From the NCBI GenBank assembly GCA_034408745.1, contig JAWXCM010000152.1, positions 1 to 61,572 on the forward strand: 61,572 bases of DNA. Reading direction: 5' to 3'. The position numbers were made by a program, and so were the translations under genes. Of this stretch, positions 54,873 through 61,572 are shown in pieces (the first letter of the stretch is position 1; every line of letters starts with the position of its first letter). This DNA is from JAWXCM01 sp034408745. Its GTDB lineage: Bacteria > Acidobacteriota > Terriglobia > Bryobacterales > Bryobacteraceae. The notes beneath the pieces were generated by a model. That model did not search any database. It had not been told where the DNA came from and saw only the letters and a program-made list of their open reading frames with translations.

Positions 54873-55769
54873 ATGAGAGGCGGTTTCAGCCTGTTCGACA
54901 CGCATATCCACATCGGTTCTGCGCGGCACAGCGGGCGGAGGCATCATGCCGCGGACATCATCGGGTCGATGAACCGGTTCGGTGTCGACCAGGCCGTGGC
55001 AATTCCGTTCCCCGTGGTGGAAGACTACCGTCGCGAGCACGATGAGATAGGCGCCGCACTGCGCGATTACCCCGGCAGGTTTGTCGGTGCTGCGTGCCTC
55101 AATCCCTTCATACCGGAGCGTGAGTTCCGCGACGAGGTCCGCCGCTGCCGCGAGATCCATGGCTTTCGCGCGCTCAAATTTCAGCCCCAGTATCAGGCGC
55201 TGAACCCGCTGCTGGAATCGAGCGCGTTTCTCTTCGAAACAGCGATCGAGAACAATATGGCTTTAATCGTGCACACGGGGACGGGCATCCCGTTTTCACT
55301 GCCTTCCATGTACTTGCTGGCTGCTCGGCAGTACCCGGAGTTGACCATCGTACTGGCGCACTGCGGGGGCGGCGGCATTTTCCTCGGTGAGGCGATTGTT
55401 GCTGCTTCACTGTTTACAAATATCTGTCTGGAGCTGTCGACCCTGATGCCGCACCAGGTCCTCGAAGTGCTGCAACGTGTACCCAGCGATCGACTGATGG
55501 CCGGATCGGATCTGCCCGAAAATCTGGATGTCGAGATGTCCAAGATTCTCGGCCTCGCAATCAGCGATCACGATAAGCGCAACATTCTGAGCGGGACGGG
55601 CTGCAGGGTCTTCGGCGACGCTCCTGCTGGCGTGGTCACCCTGCCGGCCGGGTCCGAACTCAGTCAGGCCGCAGCGCTGAAAAATAGTGCCGGCGCCGCG
55701 GTTCCACTGTCTTCGACTGCAACTCTGAACGATGGCATGTCAACGCCAGATAGAAATGTCTTGTTTTGA
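54873..55769 (+). CDS. amidohydrolase (PF04909-type metal-dependent hydrolase)
   Basis: The ATG at 54873 follows GGAGG at an ideal distance; a longer start at 54837 would run into the previous gene. The 298 residues hold the metal ligands of amidohydrolase family 2: FDTHIHIG near the N-terminus, LIVHTGTG and VLAHCGGGG in the middle, and MAGSDLPEN toward the end. Relatives include lactonases of sugar acids and decarboxylases. A lactonase role fits the acidic-sugar theme (inference). The last 35 or so residues (SQAAALKNSAGAA onward) look like a non-conserved extension. It ends just before the TTAG repeat. Confidence 0.85.
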   Translation: MRGGFSLFDTHIHIGSARHSGRRHHAADIIGSMNRFGVDQAVAIPFPVVEDYRREHDEIGAALRDYPGRFVGAACLNPFIPEREFRDEVRRCREIHGFRALKFQPQYQALNPLLESSAFLFETAIENNMALIVHTGTGIPFSLPSMYLLAARQYPELTIVLAHCGGGGIFLGEAIVAASLFTNICLELSTLMPHQVLEVLQRVPSDRLMAGSDLPENLDVEMSKILGLAISDHDKRNILSGTGCRVFGDAPAGVVTLPAGSELSQAAALKNSAGAAVPLSSTATLNDGMSTPDRNVLF

Positions 55770-56099
55770 GGGGCAGAGCCGGAGACGATGTTATGGTGAT
55801 CGAGTCCGCGAGGGGTCGCGCCCGAGCGGCAGTAAAACGCGGAGACCGCCGGGCTGATTTTGCCGGCGATCCGAACTGGCAGTTAGTTAACTAGTTAGTT
55901 AGTTAGTTAGTTAGGTACGGCGGCCTGGGTGCTGTCTTCGGCGATGATGTCGATAGTTTCAGAAGCCGTCTGGGCGGCGGCCGGTAATGCCAGCAGGGCA
56001 GCGAGCAGCAATGTTATGGCAACAGAGCGCATGACAGGAGATCATATATCAAATATAGTCAGGCTACACAAACCCCCGGACGCGATATGCTCCTGGGGC
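55770..56099. other. intergenic stretch with tetranucleotide repeat and A/T-rich patch
   Basis: It contains a (TTAG)n-type repeat at 55881-55914 and an A/T-rich patch ATATATCAAATATAG (56044-56058) 40 bp before the next gene. No gene was recognised. The C-terminal tail of the amidohydrolase just before it suggests a rearrangement nearby. Confidence 0.45.
55881..55914. repeat. tetranucleotide TTAG repeat
   Basis: About eight AGTT/TTAG units run from 55881 to 55914, with one interruption (AACTAG). A 4-base period puts TAG in all three + frames and TAA in all three - frames, so the tract stops translation in six frames. A short similar run (TTTAGTTAAGTTAG) lies at about 43167 inside the scrambled Oar pseudogene. 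Confidence 0.8.
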
Positions 56100-56879
56100 A
56101 TGACGCTTCGCATTCTTGTTCCTCTGCTTGCCGTCGCCTGGCTTGCCGCCGCCGAGTTTGGAGCCGCTGAGGTTCGCCGCGCCCTTGCTTCGCATCCTGC
56201 CCGCGGAAACCCTCAGTTCGTGGTCACGACAAAGCTCCCTCCCGGGGTGACGGCTCTGAAATACACGGCTCCGCAGTCGTACGCGTTGCGGCACAAGGGC
56301 TCCACCTGGTACGGCATCGGGTCCGACGCGGCGGGCACGATGTACGCCGCACTCGACCTTGCCGAACTGGTTCGGACCGGAGCGATTGCCGCGGCGAAGG
56401 ACAGCGACTACACGCCGCACATCGCCAGCCGGGGCATTAAGTTCAACATCCCGCTTGACGCCCGCACGCCCAGCTATTCCGACAACAGCGACGCCGCCCA
56501 GCAGAACATCCCGGAGATGTGGAGCATCGACTTCTGGCACGAGTTTATCGACGATATGGCGCGCCATCGCTACAACGTGCTCTCCCTCTGGAACCTGCAT
56601 CCGTTCCCTTCGATGGTGAAGGTTCCCGAGTATCCGGAGGTGGCGCTTAGTGACGCGATGCGGACGACGCACCCGCTGGACGGCTCGTATTCGCACATGG
56701 GACACGATATGGTGCGTCCGGAGATCCTCGCGTATTTGCAGCCCGTGAAGCGAATCGGTATTGATGACAAGATCCGCTTCTGGCGCCAGGTGATGCAGTA
56801 TGCCAGGGACCGCGGTCGCGCCGCGGAGACAGCCCGTTTCGACCGTAAAACCAAAGGAGCACCTGACCGACACACATGA
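56100..56879 (+). pseudogene. exported glycan-active hydrolase-like protein, 3'-truncated
   Basis: From the ATG at 56100 a signal peptide (MTLRILVPLLAVAWLAAA) is followed by a domain resembling the N-terminal part of large exo-glycosidases (alpha-glucuronidase-like). It reads SYALRHKGSTWYGIGSDAAG, ALDLAELVRTG, SRGIKFNIPLDARTPSYSDN and WHEFIDDMARHRYNVLSLWN. After FWRQVMQYARDRG the expected barrel is lost and about 20 unrelated residues end the frame. Relatives are roughly twice as long or more, so only the front survives (259 residues). Its stop overlaps the DUF4038 start in ATGA, so it may still serve as a translated leader. The frame could start earlier (55929) but without a signal. Confidence 0.72.
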
Positions 56880-58438
56880 AAACATCCACAATGCAGCTTA
56901 CATTCCTCGCCCTGCTCGTGCTGCCCTTTGCTGCCACGGCAGTCGATATTCAGCAGTATCACCGTCACGATTTCCCGCTCCGCGCCACCGCCGGGGGCAA
57001 TCCTTTTGACGTGACTCTCTCAGCCGAGTTCACCGGGCCCGGCGGTGTAAGGCTGAACGTCCCTGGGTTTTATGACGGCGACGGCACATGGAAGATCCGG
57101 TTCTCGCCAACCCAGGTCGGCCAGTGGTCGATGACCACCTCGTCGAGCCTGCCTGCCCTGAACGGCCGCAAGGAGTCCGACATCAACTGCACTCCTAACC
57201 GGAATCCGCAGATCCACGGCGGTCTGACAGTGGACCCCGCCCACCCGTATCACTTCATCTATCAGGATGGAACGCGGTACTTCCTGCTGGGCTATGAAGC
57301 CGACTGGCTGTGGGGTGCCGACGCGCTGGATCCGAAGCGCACGCTGATGCATACGCTGATCAACCAGATGGCCTCCCGCGGATTCAATCACGTCCTTGTA
57401 AATGTATTTGGCTACGACACGACGTGGAGCCCGGGGCGCGATCATAAGTGGGACTTTGGGCCGCCCGGGATATTCCCGTGGGAAGGAACGAACGAGAAGC
57501 CCGACTTCTCCAGGATGAGTCCGAAATTCTTTCAGATATACGACGGTATGATGGACGCCCTGCAGTCCAAAGGAATCGTCGCTCATATCATGCTGAAGGT
57601 CTACAACAAGAAGGTGAACTGGCCGGCCAAACACAGTGAAGACGAAAAGAAATACTTCCGATACGTCACGGCGCGGTACCAGGGATATTCGAATGTCGTC
57701 TGGGATTTCGCGAAAGAGTCGTATTACGAAAAAGACGAGCAGCTTCAGGCGGGGCTCATGGACTACGTAAAGCAACTCGATGCATACGGGCGCCTCACCA
57801 CTGCCCATGATGACGATCTGTACTCCTGGACTCCGCAGCTGAACCGCAATCTGGATTTCCGAACGGATCAGCAGCATTCGGACTTTGCAGAGATGATCGC
57901 GTTTGACCGCGCCACGCGCGCGTATCCCGTGGTGAACTCAGAGTTTGGTTATGAGCGCGGCGTGGACAAGCTCCCCAGCTATCGCGTCGAGCATGACTGG
58001 CAGGAACAACTGCACCGCGGCTATCTCGTTTACATGGCCGGTGGATACGGGGTCTACTACTACCACAACACCGCATGGGACGTCGTGAAGCCGGAGCCGG
58101 AAGCTCCGGGAATGAAGCCCTTCCAACTCCTCGCCAGCACACTGTCCTCGCTGCCCTGGTGGCGCATGGAGCCCATGAATCAACTGGCCGTGGGCGGTCC
58201 CTGCCTGGCTTTGCCAGGCGACACCTACGCTTTCTATGTCAAGGGCGCGCAGATCACGGCGAACCTGACTCAGTTGGAGGGGGCCTCCACTGCGACCGCG
58301 GAGTGGGTCAACTCCTGGACGGGTGAACGGGAAAAGGCTGCGTTGAGCGGAGCGCAGGTCACTCGTCTGCGGAAGCCGGAGACTTTTCAGAGCGCTCCCG
58401 CTTTGCTGATCGTCAGGCGCGGCGATCAGCGGCCGTAG
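56876..58438 (+). CDS. DUF5060/DUF4038 glycoside hydrolase (second copy)
   Basis: The 520-residue enzyme parallels the gene at 45570-47117. It has a signal peptide (FLALLVLPFAATA), DUF5060 sandwich (NPFDVTLSAEFTGPGGVRLN, GFYDGDGTWKIRF) and DUF4038 barrel (RYFLLGYEADWLWGADALD). Probable catalytic glutamates are in VVWDFAKESYYEK and VVNSEFGYERG. The C-terminal beta domain contains EWVNSWTGERE. The two copies probably act on related linkages of the same glycan. It overlaps the truncated hydrolase by 4 bp and converges on the next hydrolase across a hairpin. Confidence 0.88.
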   Translation: MKTSTMQLTFLALLVLPFAATAVDIQQYHRHDFPLRATAGGNPFDVTLSAEFTGPGGVRLNVPGFYDGDGTWKIRFSPTQVGQWSMTTSSSLPALNGRKESDINCTPNRNPQIHGGLTVDPAHPYHFIYQDGTRYFLLGYEADWLWGADALDPKRTLMHTLINQMASRGFNHVLVNVFGYDTTWSPGRDHKWDFGPPGIFPWEGTNEKPDFSRMSPKFFQIYDGMMDALQSKGIVAHIMLKVYNKKVNWPAKHSEDEKKYFRYVTARYQGYSNVVWDFAKESYYEKDEQLQAGLMDYVKQLDAYGRLTTAHDDDLYSWTPQLNRNLDFRTDQQHSDFAEMIAFDRATRAYPVVNSEFGYERGVDKLPSYRVEHDWQEQLHRGYLVYMAGGYGVYYYHNTAWDVVKPEPEAPGMKPFQLLASTLSSLPWWRMEPMNQLAVGGPCLALPGDTYAFYVKGAQITANLTQLEGASTATAEWVNSWTGEREKAALSGAQVTRLRKPETFQSAPALLIVRRGDQRP

Positions 58439-58451
58439 ACTTCGACCATCC

Positions 58452-58489
58452 CGCGCGGGACGTGCAACGCATGCAGTCCGTCCCGCGCG
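58452..58489. terminator. bidirectional hairpin between convergent hydrolase genes
   Basis: CGCGCGGGAC (58452-58461) and GTCCCGCGCG (58480-58489) are perfect 10-bp arms with an 18-base loop. They lie between the stop at 58438 on the + strand and the stop at 58529 on the - strand. There is no U-run, so the terminator call rests on stem strength and position. Confidence 0.5.
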
Positions 58490-58528
58490 AGTCTGAGCGG
58501 CCGCCTGTCCTTCCCCGGCAGCGGGCAA

Positions 58529-59635
58529 TTACTTCTTTTTCGCCGGTTTCTGCTGGGCTGCGCCAGTAATCTCGGCGATTTTCCGATGGAATGCGCGTTT
58601 ACGTTCGGAGCTGAGTTTCCAGTTCACAGGCGGCGACTGGTAGCCTTCCTCCAGAGCCTCGCCCTTTCTCCGATAATCGAACCAACCCCATGAGACATGT
58701 TCCGCGATGGACGACGCAAGGCGGCCTTCCGGCTCACCGAAATCGTTATGATCGTCTTCATTCACCAGCACCGGGAAGACGCGGCCAGGGTCCAGCGCCC
58801 GTGTCGCCCTGATCTTCTCGACTAACTGCGCTGACGCCTTGAACGCGTTCCCGTGGAGAAGGGCGAAATCCGATGCGCGGACAGCTTCCGCGGTGGGCAT
58901 TACCGGCACTGGAAAGGACGTGCCAACCAGAAGGCGCCGGCCGCCCGGGCCTTTCGTATCGCGTACGCGGGCAATCAGTTCATGGATGCGGTCCTGCCGC
59001 AGAATTGGTGGCTCGTACCGAGGGTGGGATTCGTTGTTGATCTCCACAAGGATGTTCTTCCATCCACCGTCCAACAACCAGCGGGTCAACAGGTCAGCGG
59101 CCCGTATGGCGTTCTGGTCTGTTTTGAGGCGGCCCGACTGCCCGAAATAGAAGTACCCGACGATGGGGACCATGCCCAGACGGTCGGCCTCATCCAGGAT
59201 GCGCTTCATCCTTTTCATGAAGGCGGGGCGCAGGGAACCGTCGGGAAGGAACGGATGGTTCTCCCATGGTTGGCTCTTCGAGTAGCCCTCGGGCGACCCG
59301 CCCTGAAAGTTGACCGTAAACGCCAGAACTCCATGGCGCTTCCATTCGGGCATAGCGGCCAGAAACTCGCGTACGTTGCGTTCCGGATCCCACTTACCGG
59401 TATCAGGATAGGCCCACCGGGACACGGTCTCCGGGTTCAGGTCATCGAAGGTGCCCTGAACTACCCTGTTGTTGAACAGGAGTCCTTCTATGCGATGGCC
59501 ATTCCACGTTCGGCCCGCATACGTGAGGCGGCCATTGATAAGAAAGTCAGCCCCGGAAATGGATAGTGTCGTCTCCGCACCGGACAACGCCCCGAACGGG
59601 ATTCCGCAGAGGACAGAAAGCAGGATGATTTTCAC
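58529..59635 (-). CDS. clan GH-A-like glycoside hydrolase (paralogue of 53777-54856)
   Basis: I chose the GTG at 59635 (VKIILLSVLCGIPFGALSGA, a signal peptide) because GAGGAG lies just upstream; the ATG at 59653 would include that site. The 368-residue protein follows its paralogue through the barrel: RTWNGHRIEGLLFNNRVVQG, MVPIVGYFYFGQ, acid/base Glu in ILVEINNESHPRYE and nucleophile candidate in PVLVNEDDHNDFG. It differs in using a Sec-like rather than a Tat-like signal and in a Lys-rich tail (QQKPAKKK). It lies 37 bp after the GntR gene on the same strand. Confidence 0.82.
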   Translation of the reverse strand: MKIILLSVLCGIPFGALSGAETTLSISGADFLINGRLTYAGRTWNGHRIEGLLFNNRVVQGTFDDLNPETVSRWAYPDTGKWDPERNVREFLAAMPEWKRHGVLAFTVNFQGGSPEGYSKSQPWENHPFLPDGSLRPAFMKRMKRILDEADRLGMVPIVGYFYFGQSGRLKTDQNAIRAADLLTRWLLDGGWKNILVEINNESHPRYEPPILRQDRIHELIARVRDTKGPGGRRLLVGTSFPVPVMPTAEAVRASDFALLHGNAFKASAQLVEKIRATRALDPGRVFPVLVNEDDHNDFGEPEGRLASSIAEHVSWGWFDYRRKGEALEEGYQSPPVNWKLSSERKRAFHRKIAEITGAAQQKPAKKK

Positions 59636-59672
59636 AGAAAGCTCCTCGAACAACTCGCGCCCGACTGACTAT

Positions 59673-60368
59673 TTATTCTTCCGCGTGGAACTGACGTTCG
59701 AAACCAGCGGCGATCTCCAGAAGGGCCGCTGAGGCGAGCTGTGCGTTTCCTTTTTTGATCGCGATGGTCATGCGCCGGTGCTTTTCCACCTCGGCGATCC
59801 GGTCGATGGCGGTCGCCTTGCCGGCCTTCTTCGCCTGCTCGCTGCGAGCCAGTCCGGAAGCGAAGAGAGAGCCCATTGACGATTCCAGCGCTCTGGCGGC
59901 GTGACGATTGCCGGAGGCATCCCACAGCCGGCGGTGAAACAGCAGGTCGGCATGGAAGAACGCCGCCATATCGCCTTCCCGCGCAGCTGCCGCAATTTCG
60001 TCCAACTGCCTCTCCAGTCCGCGGATTCCTTCAGGACTGATCCGGGCTGTAGCCCACTCCACCACCTTGGGCTCCAGCAGGCGACGCAATTCGCAGATCC
60101 GAAGCGCCTCCTCGTGGGTTAGCTGCACCACTGAGTAGCCGTGGTTCAGACGCCTCACTACCAGTCCGCGGCTCTCCAGATCCTGCAACGCTTCCCTGAC
60201 CGGTATCGAACTCACCCCAAACCGGCTGATCAACTCCCGCTCAACAATTCGTTGCCCTGGTTGGAAGACGCCTGTGATAATGTCCTGCTGGAGGTAGCGA
60301 ACAAGCTCGTCCCGCAGCGAGGTCGGACGAAGTTGGGTGTTGGGAGCTGGCTGCGAAGGGCGAGGCAC
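59673..60368 (-). CDS. GntR-family regulator, FadR subfamily (FCD domain)
   Basis: From a GTG at 60368 the protein has 231 residues, normal for the subfamily. The N-terminal winged helix reads LRDELVRYLQQDIITGVFQP, VERELISRFGVSSIPVREAL, QDLESRGLVVRRLNHGYSVV. The C-terminal FCD domain has helix residues that bind metal or ligand (FHADLLFHRRLWDASGNRHA, EVEKHRRMTIAIKKG). FadR-type regulators often sense sugar acids and repress uronate or aldonate genes. Longer starts to 60459 or 60581 would translate an A/T-rich promoter-like stretch. It probably controls this carbohydrate locus and itself. Confidence 0.88.
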   Translation of the reverse strand: MPRPSQPAPNTQLRPTSLRDELVRYLQQDIITGVFQPGQRIVERELISRFGVSSIPVREALQDLESRGLVVRRLNHGYSVVQLTHEEALRICELRRLLEPKVVEWATARISPEGIRGLERQLDEIAAAAREGDMAAFFHADLLFHRRLWDASGNRHAARALESSMGSLFASGLARSEQAKKAGKATAIDRIAEVEKHRRMTIAIKKGNAQLASAALLEIAAGFERQFHAEE

Positions 60369-60375
60369 GTTCGTG

Positions 60376-60388
60376 AATATTATATACG
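60376..60388. promoter_or_regulatory. A/T-rich motif at the GntR start
   Basis: Read in the gene's direction the site is GTATATAATATTC, 7 bp before the GTG. It contains a perfect TATAAT box and matches GGATATAATATAT before the Oar gene (reverse strand, about 50280-50292) at 10 of 13 positions. It may be promoter, operator or both. Confidence 0.45.
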
Positions 60389-61268
60389 GCTGGTCGAACT
60401 GCCCCAGAAGCAACGGCCAATCTAAATATAATCGCCCGTGGTGAGCTGTTGAATCCATGGCCGTTGAGAAACGCCCGGATCTCTGAATGCATTCTGCAAA
60501 TGAATCGATGCGGCGGGTCTCACAGAAGGACGTGAGTTTCCCGTCAGGACTGCATCCGTGGGTTTGGCAGCAGACGCCCAAAAAGTCCCATTCCGAAGCG
60601 TAGATCTCGTAACAACGTCGATTTGTCGTTGAGCGGCTTTGGCGGAATCGTGGTCATGGGGCAGGAGCACAGCGCAGCCGACCGCGCGGCGGCCGCATCG
60701 TTCGAAAGCATGCGACCCAGTGAGGGTACTCGGACTGCAACTGCAGGACGTTGACCCGGCCCGGCAAATGCCACTGGATTCGCCAGCTTGTCTGCAGGCC
60801 GGACGTCGACTCTCCGAAGATCCACCGCTCAACCCGGCAGATAGCACTTTCGGAGGGCGCGGTTGAGCTGCTGGCGAAGTGGCATACCGATCCGCGATCG
60901 CATTGATCAATTCGCGTCTTGTGGCCATGCTCAGTTGTCTCTCGATTCTGTTTCCCGCCATGTCGATTTTCGACGGGTAACATTTTCATGAGGCAACGGG
61001 TGCGCGTCGGTAACAAAAACTGTGAGTCAACGCGGTCAGAGACGGCGTTTAAAAGTTGCGCCAGGCGCCTTGCCCGCCTTCAAGTCCTGACTGAACCGAC
61101 GATTGCGAGCCTCTCCTTTATAAACATTCACAGCGAGATCGAGGTGTTCCAGCGTCGTGTCGGAAGGCGCAGTGCCCACCGGATCTTTGCTGTCAAAGTG
61201 AAGCCGCCCCCTCAACGTAGTCCAAAACTGGCTCGCCGCCGCGAAGCGGTAACATCGTTCTTTGTCCC
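60389..61268. other. long non-coding or decayed stretch
   Basis: No intact gene was recognised. On the minus strand at about 60840-60930 a short frame reads MATRRELINAIADRYATSPA, like the first residues of some transposase/integrase proteins, then loses similarity. It is probably an insertion-sequence scar. A minus-strand frame near 61036-61302 (VNVYKGEARNRRFSQDLK) is protein-like but unplaced. Confidence 0.4.
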
Positions 61269-61572
61269 ATGCCTCTGACTCCCGGTGACAAGCTCGGCCC
61301 ATACGAAATCCTCTCCCCCCTCGGAGCCGGCGGCATGGGCGAGGTCTACCGAGCCCGCGACTCCAGGCTCAACCGCGACGTCGCGATCAAAGTCCTCCCG
61401 CCCACCCTGGCTAACGACGCCGACTACCTCGCCCGTTTTCAGCGCGAAGCGCAGGCCCTCGCCGCGCTGAACCACCCGAATATCGCCGCCATCTATGGCC
61501 TCGAAGGCAACGCCATCGTGATGGAGCTGATCGAAGGCGAAACGCTAAAGGGCCCCATTCCCCTCAAAGAAC
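61269..61572 (+). CDS. Ser/Thr protein kinase, N-terminal part (runs off the window)
   Basis: The frame opened by the ATG at 61269 stays open to the last base. The first 101 residues are a PknB-type kinase N-lobe: glycine loop LGAGGMGEVYRARD, the ATP-anchoring Lys in DVAIKVLPP, the helix-C Glu in ARFQREAQALAALNHPNIAA, and the hinge-side IVMELIEGETL. Acidobacteria carry many such kinases, often fused to TPR or beta-propeller sensors; which kind this is lies beyond the window. Confidence 0.93.
   Translation, partial: MPLTPGDKLGPYEILSPLGAGGMGEVYRARDSRLNRDVAIKVLPPTLANDADYLARFQREAQALAALNHPNIAAIYGLEGNAIVMELIEGETLKGPIPLKE

Overview
The window looks like a GC-rich chromosomal segment of an acidobacterium, most likely of the Solibacter/Bryobacter group. 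This is inferred from gene families, not from a marker gene. It carries five full-length Oar-type TonB-dependent receptors (N-terminal carboxypeptidase-regulatory-like domain, plug, long barrel, C-terminal aromatic residue) and remains of three more. It also has Tat-exported glycoside hydrolases, DUF5060/DUF4038 hydrolases, a VCBS-repeat protein and the start of a PknB-like kinase. No tRNA, rRNA or CRISPR array was seen.

Layout. 0-2.3 kb: an RHS-core fragment abuts a truncated integrase. 2.3-11 kb: an adenylate kinase with a signal-like leader, an Oar receptor, an aldo/keto reductase, TrmO, a frameshifted and 3'-replaced M24 peptidase, a VapBC-like pair, and a frameshifted alpha/beta hydrolase. 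11.3-16.5 kb: a membrane-anchored regulator divergent from an Oar receptor. 16.5-22.1 kb: a graveyard of partial genes (antitoxin, Oar C-terminal half, pectate-lyase start, HNH start, ParB-like start, truncated IS1595 transposase) around one orphan membrane protein. 22.1-29.1 kb: an aldo/keto reductase-Oar-VCBS operon with a second regulator of the same family upstream; a matching operator-like motif lies 70 bp upstream of both start codons. 29.2-35.9 kb: malate synthase A, a Tat-exported hydrolase-like protein and an Oar receptor. 35.9-38.5 kb: a small acquired island with a broken resolvase and an overlapping two-gene module (a 160-residue unknown plus a DUF1828/DUF1829-type protein). 38.5-44.3 kb: an Oar stub, a large Tat-exported hydrolase, then an Oar pseudogene containing an inverted internal segment and a beta-helix remnant.

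44.3-60.4 kb is a carbohydrate-utilisation locus built round one Oar receptor and no SusD: ACS-type MFS transporter, DUF5060/DUF4038 hydrolase, Gfo/Idh/MocA oxidoreductase, isocitrate/tartrate-type dehydrogenase, Tat lipoprotein serine hydrolase, Oar receptor, clan GH-A-like hydrolase, amidohydrolase, a truncated hydrolase, a second DUF4038 hydrolase, a second GH-A-like hydrolase and a FadR-type GntR regulator. The dehydrogenases, ACS-type transporter and GntR regulator suggest an acidic-sugar oligosaccharide as substrate (inference). 60.4-61.3 kb is mostly non-coding. The window ends inside a Ser/Thr kinase gene.

The most noteworthy signals are the operator pair linking a membrane-anchored regulator to an Oar operon, the two-gene DUF1828 module on its island, the internally inverted Oar pseudogene, and the number of truncation junctions.
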